DNA from: Martinezella rhizogenes
GTDB taxonomy: Bacteria; Pseudomonadota; Alphaproteobacteria; Rhizobiales; Rhizobiaceae
Direction of reading: 5' to 3'
DNA length: 64,000 bases
Assembly (NCBI RefSeq): GCF_007002745.1
Contig: NZ_SGNY01000009.1
Coordinates: forward strand, 62,001-126,000
Within the stretch, counting starts at the first letter, position 1, and every line of letters begins with the position of its first letter. The position numbers and the translations under genes were made by a program. This document shows, one piece after another, positions 28,052 through 35,275 of this stretch. The notes beneath the pieces are model-generated. The model did no database searches. It saw nothing but the letters and a program-made list of their open reading frames with translations, and was not told where the DNA came from.

Positions 28052-28402
28052 ATGTCCGATATAAGGATCAAACGGATTTACGATGCCGCCAGCGGTGATG
28101 ACGGCGCACGCATTCTGGTGGACCGGCTGTGGCCGCGCGGCATGCGCAAGGAAACCGCACAGCTTTCGCTGTGGATGAAGGAAATCGCGCCCAGCAACGA
28201 ATTGCGCAAGAATTTCTCGCATATGCCGTCGCGTTTTGCCGAATTCACCCGGCACTATCATGAGGAGCTGGCCGCCAATCCCGATGCCGTGGCGCGCATG
28301 AAGGAGCTGATGGCGAAAGGCCGCGTCACGCTGCTTTACGCCGCCCATGATACCGAACACAACCACGCCCTCGTTCTTGCCGACTATCTTCGTTCGCACT
28401 GA
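28052..28402 (+). CDS. DUF488 (YeaO-like) protein
   Basis: The 116-residue protein has the DUF488 hallmarks: RIYDAASGDDGARILVDRLW then PRGMRKE and a later HDTEHNHA. Members occur widely and no activity is firmly established. The ATG at 28052 has AAGGAGG six bases upstream, a strong site that rules out the longer frame starting at 27905. It is divergent from ubiT and lies 56 bases before ubiD on the same strand, so it may share a promoter with ubiD-ubiX. Confidence 0.85.
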   Translation: MSDIRIKRIYDAASGDDGARILVDRLWPRGMRKETAQLSLWMKEIAPSNELRKNFSHMPSRFAEFTRHYHEELAANPDAVARMKELMAKGRVTLLYAAHDTEHNHALVLADYLRSH

Positions 28403-28458
28403 AGCCGCATTTGCGGCAGCGCAAGGACATGCCGCACCGCCACCGGCAAACAGGCGGC

Positions 28459-29973
28459 ATGAGAGACGAGAAAACAGAAACTAAACCCGCCCACGCAGCC
28501 GATCTGCGCGGTTTCGTCCGGTTGCTGGAAGAACGCGGGCAGCTGCGGCGAATCCGCCAGCCGGTCTCGCTGGTGCACGAAATCACCGAAATCCACCGCC
28601 GCGTGCTCGCCGATGGCGGGCCAGCGCTGCTGTTCGAGCAACCCGTCGACCATGAGGGCAAGGTGCGGGACATGCCGCTGCTTGCCAATCTCTTCGGCAC
28701 GCGGCAGCGCATCGAATGGGGGCTGGGGCTGGAAACGGGCGGCCTGCCAGCACTTGGACAAAAGCTTGCCGAATTGCGCGAGCCACGGCCGCCGAAATCC
28801 ATGGCCGAGGCATGGGGTAAGCTGCCTTTGCTGAAGGCAGCACTGTCCATGCGGCCACGCAACGTCTCGCGCGCGCCGGTGCAGGAAAAGGTACTGACGG
28901 GCGATGCGGTTGATCTTGCCCGCCTGCCGGTGCAATGGTGCTGGCCGGGCGAGCCGGCCCCGCTCATCACCTGGCCGCTGGTCATCACCCGTTCGCCTGA
29001 TGATCCCGACGATATCAATGTTGGCATCTATCGCATGCAGGTGCTGGGGCCGGACAGGGTGATCATGCGCTGGCTGGCGCATCGCGGCGGCGCGCAGCAC
29101 CACCGGCTGTGGCAGGCACGTGGGCTGGATATGCCCGTAACCGTCGCTATCGGCACTGATCCCGCCACCATTCTTTCCGCCGTCATGCCGCTTCCCGAAC
29201 ATATCAGCGAGCTTGGTTTTTCCGGCCTGCTGCGCGGTTCGAAGAGCCGCATCGCGAAGGCATTGACGGTGCCGATGCCGGTGCCCGCCAATGCCGAGAT
29301 CGTGCTGGAAGGCACCGTCTCAGCAACGGAAACGGCAATGGAAGGCCCCTATGGCGACCACACCGGCTATTACAATTCCGTCGAAGCCTTTCCGATCATG
29401 ACGCTGTCGGCCATCACCATGCGCCGCGACCCGATCTATCTTTCCACCTATACCGGCCGGCCGCCGGATGAACCCTCGGTTCTCGGCGAAGCCATGCTCG
29501 AGATTTTCCTGCCGCTCGTCAAAAGGCAGTTTGCGGAAATCGTCGATCTCTGGATGCCGCCGGAGGCCTGTTCCTACCGCGTCATGGTCGCGTCCATCGA
29601 CAAGCGTTATCCCGGCCAGGCAAAACGGGTGATGATGGGCCTGTGGTCGATGCTGCCGCAGTTCAGCTATGTGAAGCTTATCATTCTGGTCGATCCCGAC
29701 ATCAATGTGCACAGCTGGGCGGATGTCATCTGGGCGCTTTCTACCCGTTTCGATGCCTCGCGCGATACAACGATCATCAACGATACGCCGATCGATTATC
29801 TCGACTTCGCCTCGCCGAAAGCCGGCCTCGGCGGCAAGATGGGTCTGGACGCCACCCGCAAGCTACCGCCGGAAACGGAGCGCGAATGGGGTCGCGTGCT
29901 CTCCATGACGCCTGACGTCATCGCAAAGGTGGATCTGATGTGGCGTGATCTTGGCCTTGGAGAACGACCATGA
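28459..29973 (+). CDS. ubiD: UbiD-family decarboxylase
   Basis: The 504-residue protein has the UbiD active-site region EGPYGDHTGYYN with the catalytic glutamate and arginine neighbourhood, and the C-terminal NDTPIDYLDFASP and GGKMGLDATRKLP. It decarboxylates 3-polyprenyl-4-hydroxybenzoate in ubiquinone synthesis using prenylated FMN. The next gene makes that cofactor, overlapping by ATGA. The start at 28459 is chosen from the family N-terminus (MRDEKTETK then DLRGFVRLLEERGQL). Location beside ubiTUV suggests an anaerobic ubiquinone set. Confidence 0.9.
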   Translation: MRDEKTETKPAHAADLRGFVRLLEERGQLRRIRQPVSLVHEITEIHRRVLADGGPALLFEQPVDHEGKVRDMPLLANLFGTRQRIEWGLGLETGGLPALGQKLAELREPRPPKSMAEAWGKLPLLKAALSMRPRNVSRAPVQEKVLTGDAVDLARLPVQWCWPGEPAPLITWPLVITRSPDDPDDINVGIYRMQVLGPDRVIMRWLAHRGGAQHHRLWQARGLDMPVTVAIGTDPATILSAVMPLPEHISELGFSGLLRGSKSRIAKALTVPMPVPANAEIVLEGTVSATETAMEGPYGDHTGYYNSVEAFPIMTLSAITMRRDPIYLSTYTGRPPDEPSVLGEAMLEIFLPLVKRQFAEIVDLWMPPEACSYRVMVASIDKRYPGQAKRVMMGLWSMLPQFSYVKLIILVDPDINVHSWADVIWALSTRFDASRDTTIINDTPIDYLDFASPKAGLGGKMGLDATRKLPPETEREWGRVLSMTPDVIAKVDLMWRDLGLGERP

Positions 29974-30560
29974 ACCCGTGCCGCGTCGTGGTCGGCGTCA
30001 CCGGTGCCTCGGGCGCCAGCATTGCGCTGCGCATCATCGAGCGTCTCGCCGTCATGAAAAACGTCGAAATCCATCTTGTCCTGTCGCAATCGGCCAAGCG
30101 TACGGTGTTGCATGAGGAAGGTGCGCAAGCCATGGGGCGGATGTTGTCGCTCGCCAGCGTCAATCATGCCATCGATGATATCGGTGCGGCAATCGCCAGC
30201 GGTTCCTTCCCGACGGCGGGCATGATTATCGCGCCCTGCTCCATGCGGACGCTGGCCGCCATTGCAACCGGGTTTTCGGACAATCTTCTTACCCGCGCTG
30301 CCAATGTGCATTTGAAAGAACGCCGAAAGCTGGTGCTGATGACCCGCGAGACGCCGCTGCATCTCATCCATCTGCGCAATATGTGCACTGTCACGGAGGC
30401 CGGTGCGATCGTCATGCCGCCGATGCCGGCCTTTTACAACAGGCCGGAAAGCGTCTTCGATATTGTCGATCAGCTCGCCGCCCGCGCTATCGATCAGCTC
30501 GGTATCGCGCCCGCACCGCAGGCGCCGATATGGCAGCCGCATGTGGTGAAGACATCGTGA
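29970..30560 (+). CDS. ubiX: UbiX flavin prenyltransferase
   Basis: The 196-residue flavoprotein shows GVTGASGASIALR at the N-terminus, APCSMRTLAAIATG and PMPAFYNRPESV. UbiX adds a dimethylallyl group to FMN, producing the cofactor for UbiD. Its ATG overlaps the ubiD stop (ATGA). The gene ends 4 bases from the convergent nnrU, with no room for a terminator. Confidence 0.93.
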   Translation: MNPCRVVVGVTGASGASIALRIIERLAVMKNVEIHLVLSQSAKRTVLHEEGAQAMGRMLSLASVNHAIDDIGAAIASGSFPTAGMIIAPCSMRTLAAIATGFSDNLLTRAANVHLKERRKLVLMTRETPLHLIHLRNMCTVTEAGAIVMPPMPAFYNRPESVFDIVDQLAARAIDQLGIAPAPQAPIWQPHVVKTS

Positions 30561-30564
30561 GCGA

Positions 30565-31242
30565 TCAGAAATAGGCCATGGGGTCTGCGCCAAAGAGCGC
30601 GGCATGGCCGCCGGCCAGCAGCCACCAGACCGTTAACCCTGTCAGTACCGCGGCTAGCAGCATCGGCCCGTCCACGGCGAGGCGCGTCTTGCCGGAAAGG
30701 ATTGCTGCGAAAGGGATCGTTGCGTTTTTAGCAGCCGCCGCGCTCCACGCATTACCCAGTCTTTTCCGCGCGCGTTTTTCAGTCATCGCCATCCCGCCAA
30801 GCGAAAACAGCGCAAAGCCACCGAAGAGAATAACGGAACGCAGGTCGCCATTCGGCACGACATGGCCGAGCGACCAGAACAGGAAACCGACAAGCACCGG
30901 GTGCCGCGTGATGCGCACGATTGCCCCCGGTTTATCTCCCTGCCGCACGGAAATGGAAAGCGGATTGACGCTGAGAAGGCCGGCCAGCACGAAAAACAGG
31001 CCAATCGGCGCTGCCAGAAAGGTGACATGCGCCTGCCAGCGCGCGACATCCCAGAGCGGAATATAATCCACCGACAGCGCAGCATAAAACACCCAGCCCA
31101 GCGCCAGAAGCGAGACGACGGAATAAGCCCCGAAATAGGCGGGCCGGCCGATCGCCGCAATCAACCGGCCGCGCACGGCGGGCACGGCGGGGATGGAGTG
31201 CAGCGCCACAAAAAGCGAAAGAGCGGCGACAAGTTCAAGCAT
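30565..31242 (-). CDS. nnrU: NnrU family integral membrane protein
   Basis: The 225-residue protein has about six membrane helices and the NnrU/methyltransferase-like signature ITRHPVLVGFLFWSLGHVVPNGD. NnrU is found beside denitrification genes and is linked to nitrite or NO reductase expression or activity in related bacteria; the mechanism is not known. It starts 12 bases after the stop of a 51-residue ORF, whose stop overlaps the ribosome site, so the two are probably coupled. The regulator-type box near 31480 is shared with norE. Confidence 0.9.
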   Translation of the reverse strand: MLELVAALSLFVALHSIPAVPAVRGRLIAAIGRPAYFGAYSVVSLLALGWVFYAALSVDYIPLWDVARWQAHVTFLAAPIGLFFVLAGLLSVNPLSISVRQGDKPGAIVRITRHPVLVGFLFWSLGHVVPNGDLRSVILFGGFALFSLGGMAMTEKRARKRLGNAWSAAAAKNATIPFAAILSGKTRLAVDGPMLLAAVLTGLTVWWLLAGGHAALFGADPMAYF

Positions 31243-31254
31243 GCGACTGCCTTC

Positions 31255-31410
31255 TCACTGGTTCAGGAACAGCACCGAAGCAATAGCAACGGAGGCAAGT
31301 ACGGCGGAAACCGCGCCCATGCGCTGCAACACTCCCATACGGTACAACAGCACCGCAAAGCCAATGATAATAGGGGTTGCGACAATCAGCCCGACCTGCG
31401 CGTCGTTCAT
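31255..31410 (-). CDS. Small membrane protein (51 residues) upstream of nnrU
   Basis: An ATG at 31410, with GGAGC six bases before it, opens a 51-codon frame beginning MNDAQVGLIVATPI and ending FLNQ. Two hydrophobic segments (about 6-23 and 33-49) are joined by a short basic turn (YRMGVLQRMG). Its stop lies 12 bases before the nnrU start. An ATG at 31422 would add four residues. I do not recognise the family. The placement, two-helix profile and good ribosome site argue that it is real. It may assist NnrU or the NO reductase. Confidence 0.7.
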   Translation of the reverse strand: MNDAQVGLIVATPIIIGFAVLLYRMGVLQRMGAVSAVLASVAIASVLFLNQ

Positions 31411-31473
31411 GGGAAGCTCCATTTTCCAGAGTTGCGCTTTGTCATGACAATAGGGCTTTGCGCGCTCCCTTCT

Positions 31474-31487
31474 TTGACCGACCGCAA
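31474..31487. promoter_or_regulatory. FNR/NnrR-type box between nnrU cluster and norE
   Basis: TTGACCGACCGCAA keeps TTG-N8-CAA. It sits almost exactly midway between the two divergent starts (about 70 and 67 bases), so one site could drive both the 51-residue ORF-nnrU and norE-norF. Confidence 0.7.
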
Positions 31488-31547
31488 AGAAGCGGGGTTT
31501 GAGGACGCCTAAGCGTGGCTTGCTGTTTTACAATTACGGGCGAGACC

Positions 31548-32081
31548 ATGGCGATAAATACGGAAGAGGAAAGCGGAAACCTGCTTTTGTGGATTCTGGT
31601 CTGGAGCGAACTTGCCGCTTTCGGCGCGCTGACCGGCGCCTTCATCATTGCCTTCGCGCTCAACCCTGATGCGTTCGCCGCCGCGCGCCAGCATCTGCAG
31701 CCACAACTTGCCGGCCTCAACACCCTGATTTTGCTGGCAAGCGGCTGGCAGGCGGCCGTCGCGGCCAGCCGCCACACCGCGCTGCCGAGCAAAAGGCGGG
31801 CGCTTGTCCTTGCCGGCCTACTGGGCTTCGTTTTCGTCGGAGTGAAGCTCCATGAATATTCCACCGAAATCGCCTTCGCGTCAGATCCAGCCTATGGCGC
31901 TTTCTTCGAGCTCTATTTCCTGCTCACCGGCTTCCATCTGCTGCATGTCGTCTTCGTGGCCGTGCTGCTGTTTCTCGTCGCAGTCTTCCCGAAAAACGAG
32001 AACGTCACGCTGGTGACGACGCTGTGGCATGTCATCGATCTGGTCTGGATCGTCATTTTTCCCATCATCTATCTGGTTTGA
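31548..32081 (+). CDS. norE: NorE, cytochrome oxidase subunit III-like protein
   Basis: The 177-residue protein has five hydrophobic segments and the subunit III-like text LLTGFHLLHVVFVAVLL and LWHVIDLVWIVIFP. NorE belongs to the NO reductase accessory set and is thought to affect NO reductase activity or membrane assembly. The ATG at 31548 is preferred over the GTG at 31515 because it gives the family N-terminus, though the ribosome site is weak. norF follows 5 bases later. Confidence 0.88.
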   Translation: MAINTEEESGNLLLWILVWSELAAFGALTGAFIIAFALNPDAFAAARQHLQPQLAGLNTLILLASGWQAAVAASRHTALPSKRRALVLAGLLGFVFVGVKLHEYSTEIAFASDPAYGAFFELYFLLTGFHLLHVVFVAVLLFLVAVFPKNENVTLVTTLWHVIDLVWIVIFPIIYLV

Positions 32082-32086
32082 CAGTC

Positions 32087-32377
32087 ATGATCCACCGCAC
32101 CTCCCGCCAGCTCGCAAGAAGTTTCGCAATGCTCGCCATTCTTGTTCTCGCCGGCACGGCCGTCGTCACATCGTGGAAGGCGGCGCTTCTGCCGCCGGTT
32201 GCCGTCGCCTGCCTGATGCTGCTTTTCGCGCTCATGAAATCCAGACGCGTCATCGACGACTTTCTGGGTTTTGGCGAAGAGCGAGGCCTGCTGCGCACGG
32301 CACTTCTGGCATGGCCCGCAATCTTCGCCGCCGCAGCCCTTTTGCGGGCGTTCCTGCAGGGCATTCTGTCGCTCTGA
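32087..32377 (+). CDS. norF: NorF-like small membrane protein
   Basis: The 96-residue protein begins MIHRTSRQLARSF and has three hydrophobic segments. Between them KSRRVIDDFLGF is a conserved NorF-type stretch. NorF works with NorE in support of NO reductase in related species. It is placed between norE and norC, the usual spot. The start at 32087 follows the norE stop by 5 bases. Confidence 0.8.
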   Translation: MIHRTSRQLARSFAMLAILVLAGTAVVTSWKAALLPPVAVACLMLLFALMKSRRVIDDFLGFGEERGLLRTALLAWPAIFAAAALLRAFLQGILSL

Positions 32378-32407
32378 AAAGGCGGACCGCATCACCTCTC
32401 CACTTGT

Positions 32408-32421
32408 TTGCCAAATGGCAA
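32408..32421 (+). promoter_or_regulatory. NnrR-type box upstream of norC
   Basis: TTGCCAAATGGCAA is a perfect palindrome of the TTG-N8-CAA type, 134 bases before the norC ATG. It is the most symmetric site in the window and probably drives norCBQD. Confidence 0.75.
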
Positions 32422-32555
32422 AGAACGCCGGCGGCCAGCGGCTAGAAAGGCTTCAGACCCCACCGCATTCCGCCAGCCTGCTGGCAAATCCCGGCAAGAG
32501 GGTTCGATCAAGCCAGTCCGCATAAGCGGTCTTCCGGATGGAAAGGACCATTGGC

Positions 32556-33008
32556 ATGGCAGAACGCCTGACCAAAACAGGAGCGCGAAACGTCTTTTAC
32601 GGCGGCTCCATCTTCTTCTTCGCCATATTCGTCGGGCTGACCGCCCATAGCCATTATTACATGCGCACCACTTCGACGGATGAAAGCACGCTGACGGAAA
32701 GCGTCGCGCGCGGCAAACACGTGTGGGAGAAAAACTCCTGCATCAACTGTCACACGCTGCTCGGCGAAGGCGCCTATTTCGCGCCCGAACTCGGCAATGT
32801 CTGGAAGCGCTATGGCGGCGTGGAAGACAAGGAGACGGCGCGCGATTCCATCAAGGCCTGGATGGCCGCCCAGCCCACCGGCATCGAGGGCCGGCGCCAG
32901 ATGCCGCAGTTCAATCTCACCGAACAGGAACTCGATGATCTCGTCGACTTCCTCGAATGGACGAGCCGGATCAAGACGCAGAACTGGCCGCCGAACGATG
33001 CGGGTTGA
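32556..33008 (+). CDS. norC: NorC, cytochrome c subunit of NO reductase
   Basis: The 150-residue protein has an N-terminal membrane anchor (about 13-37) and one CINCH heme site in the periplasmic domain, followed by methionine-rich QMPQFNLTEQELDDLVDFL. It feeds electrons to NorB for reduction of NO to N2O. The ATG at 32556 has AAAGGA eight bases upstream; the ATG at 32538 is less supported. norB follows after 24 bases. Confidence 0.95.
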   Translation: MAERLTKTGARNVFYGGSIFFFAIFVGLTAHSHYYMRTTSTDESTLTESVARGKHVWEKNSCINCHTLLGEGAYFAPELGNVWKRYGGVEDKETARDSIKAWMAAQPTGIEGRRQMPQFNLTEQELDDLVDFLEWTSRIKTQNWPPNDAG

Positions 33009-33032
33009 GGTTGACGGCAAGGAGATGACGAG

Positions 33033-34379
33033 ATGAAATACCAGACGCAAAAAGTCGCCATGCTGTATTTTTACGGCGCAATCGGGCTGTTCGTGGCGCA
33101 GATCCTGTTCGGCGTCATCGCCGCAACGATCTACGTGCTGCCCAACACGCTTTCCGAGCTTCTGCCCTTCAACATCGTGCGCATGATCCACACCAATGCA
33201 CTGGTCGTGTGGCTGTTGATGGGCTTCATGGGCTCGACTTTCTATCTTCTGCCGGAAGAGACGGAAACGGAGCTTTACAGCCCCAAGCTCGCCATCGCCC
33301 AGTTCTGGATCTTCCTGGTGGCCGCCGCGGTTGCCGTGGTCGGTTATATGTTCCGCATCCATGAAGGCCGCGAATTCCTCGAACAGCCCTTCGCCATCAA
33401 GGTCGGCATCGTGCTTGTCGTTTTGATGTTCCTGTTCAACATCACCATGACAGCGCTGAAGGGCCGCAAGACCACCGTCATCAATATCCTGCTCTTCGGT
33501 CTCTGGGGTCTGGCGATCTTCTTCCTCTTCGCCTTTTACAACCCCATCAATCTGGCGCTCGACAAGATGTACTGGTGGTACGTCATCCATCTTTGGGTGG
33601 AAGGCGTGTGGGAACTGATCATGGCGTCGATCCTCGCCTTCCTGATGATCAAGCTCAACGGCATCGACCGCGAAGTGGTGGAAAAATGGCTCTATGTCAT
33701 CGTCGGTCTCGCCCTCTTCTCGGGCATCCTCGGCACCGGCCACCATTATTACTGGATCGGCGCGCCGGGTTACTGGCAGTGGATCGGTTCGCTGTTCTCG
33801 ACGCTGGAAGTGGCCCCTTTCTTCACCATGGTCATCTTCACCTTCGTCATGACCTGGAAGGCCGGCCGCAAGCATGAGAACCGCGCCGCCCTCCTCTGGT
33901 CGATCGGCTGCTCGGTCATGGCCTTCTTCGGCGCCGGCGTCTGGGGCTTCCTGCACACGCTGTCTTCGGTGAACTATTACACCCACGGCACGCAGCTTAC
34001 CGCCGCCCACGGGCACCTCGCCTTCTTCGGCGCCTATGTGATGCTGAACCTTGCGATGATGGCCTATGCCATCCCCGAAATGAAGAAACGTGCGCCCTAC
34101 AACCAGTGGCTTTCGATGACGAGCTTCTGGGTCATGTGCACGGCCATGTCGGTGATGACCTTCGCGCTGACATTCGCCGGCGTGGTGCAGATCCAGCTTC
34201 AGCGGGTCATGGGCGAAAGCTTCATGGATGTGCAGGACCAGCTGGCGATCTTCTACTGGATCCGTCTCGGTTCTGGTTTCGCGGTTCTCATTTCGGCGGT
34301 CATGTTCATCTGGGCAATCCTGGTACCGGGCAAGCAGAAACAGGGCGACGTTGCCCGCCTCGTGCAGCCCGCCGAATGA
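33033..34379 (+). CDS. norB: NorB, catalytic subunit of nitric oxide reductase
   Basis: The 448-residue membrane protein of the heme-copper oxidase superfamily has about twelve helices. Ligand histidines and the glutamate appear in RMIHTNALVVW, WYVIHLWVEGVWE, GTGHHYYWIG and AAHGHLAFFG. It reduces two NO to N2O at a heme b3-iron centre. It uses NorC as electron donor, consistent with the short form without a fused domain. A strong hairpin follows before norQ. Confidence 0.97.
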   Translation: MKYQTQKVAMLYFYGAIGLFVAQILFGVIAATIYVLPNTLSELLPFNIVRMIHTNALVVWLLMGFMGSTFYLLPEETETELYSPKLAIAQFWIFLVAAAVAVVGYMFRIHEGREFLEQPFAIKVGIVLVVLMFLFNITMTALKGRKTTVINILLFGLWGLAIFFLFAFYNPINLALDKMYWWYVIHLWVEGVWELIMASILAFLMIKLNGIDREVVEKWLYVIVGLALFSGILGTGHHYYWIGAPGYWQWIGSLFSTLEVAPFFTMVIFTFVMTWKAGRKHENRAALLWSIGCSVMAFFGAGVWGFLHTLSSVNYYTHGTQLTAAHGHLAFFGAYVMLNLAMMAYAIPEMKKRAPYNQWLSMTSFWVMCTAMSVMTFALTFAGVVQIQLQRVMGESFMDVQDQLAIFYWIRLGSGFAVLISAVMFIWAILVPGKQKQGDVARLVQPAE

Positions 34380-34387
34380 GAAACGGA

Positions 34388-34416
34388 CCGGCTCTCCTTT
34401 TCCCCCGGAGAGCCGG
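34388..34416 (+). terminator. Stem-loop between norB and norQ
   Basis: CCGGCTCTCC (34388-34397) pairs perfectly with GGAGAGCCGG (34407-34416) around a 9-base loop, starting 8 bases after the norB stop. Only TTCCTT follows, so partial termination or an mRNA stability element is more likely than a full stop, since norQ and norD are needed. Confidence 0.5.
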
Positions 34417-34444
34417 TTCCTTACCACCAACCATGGAGATGACC

Positions 34445-35257
34445 ATGAATACGATTTTCCGCCCCGCGCCGCAGCCTTTGCCGGACGCGCCGTTCTACAC
34501 CCCGCTCGGCAATGAATGCACGCTGTTCGAAAGCGCCTGGGTGCGGCAATTGCCGCTTCTGCTGAAAGGCCCGACAGGCTGCGGCAAGACCCGTTTCGTC
34601 AGCCATATGGCAGCGAAACTCGGCCTGCCGCTTTCCACCGTTTCGTGCCACGACGATCTTGCTGCCGCTGATCTGACCGGCCGTTACCTGCTGAAAGGCG
34701 GCGAAACCGTCTGGATGGACGGCCCGCTGACGAGGTCCGTGCGCCAGGGCGGCATATGTTACCTCGATGAGATCGTCGAGGCGCGCAAGGATGTGGCCGT
34801 CGTGCTGCATCCCCTCACCGATGATCGCCGCATCCTGCCGCTGGAGCGCACGGGCGAGGTACTGGAAGCACCCTCCGGCTTCATGCTCGTCGTGTCCTAC
34901 AATCCCGGATACCAGAATCTTTTAAAGAGCCTGAAGCCCAGCACCCGCCAGCGCTTCGTCGCCATTGAATTCGATTTTCTGCCCAAGGAGCAGGAAATCG
35001 CCGTCGTTTCGCACGAAAGCGGGCTGGATGCGCGCGACGTCGAGCCGCTCGTCAATCTTGCCCACCGGCTGCGCGGCCTGAAGGGCCATGACCTTGAGGA
35101 AGGCGTCTCCACCCGTCTGCTCGTTTATTGCGCCAGCCTCATCGATACCGGCCTTCCCGCCCGTCAGGCCGTGCGCGCGACCATGATCGAACCGCTGACT
35201 GACGAGCCCGATGTGAAGGCCGCGCTGCATGAAGTCGCGGATGCGATCATTCGATAG
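34445..35257 (+). CDS. norQ: NorQ, MoxR/CbbQ-type AAA+ ATPase
   Basis: The 270-residue protein shows Walker A GPTGCGKTRF, Walker B ICYLDEIVEA and the sensor region VVSYNPGYQNLLKSLKPSTRQRF of CbbQ/NirQ/NorQ ATPases. With NorD it is needed to activate NO reductase, probably by helping insert the non-heme iron. The ATG at 34445 is chosen because GGAG lies 6 bases upstream; ATGs at 34433 and 34439 overlap that site. norD follows 18 bases later. Confidence 0.93.
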   Translation: MNTIFRPAPQPLPDAPFYTPLGNECTLFESAWVRQLPLLLKGPTGCGKTRFVSHMAAKLGLPLSTVSCHDDLAAADLTGRYLLKGGETVWMDGPLTRSVRQGGICYLDEIVEARKDVAVVLHPLTDDRRILPLERTGEVLEAPSGFMLVVSYNPGYQNLLKSLKPSTRQRFVAIEFDFLPKEQEIAVVSHESGLDARDVEPLVNLAHRLRGLKGHDLEEGVSTRLLVYCASLIDTGLPARQAVRATMIEPLTDEPDVKAALHEVADAIIR

Positions 35258-35275
35258 GCGGTTGGGGAAAAGACC

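Noticed and set aside
32508..34430. A 640-codon frame antisense to norC and norB
   Set aside because: It covers two well-defined genes and the norC promoter region and lacks any domain.
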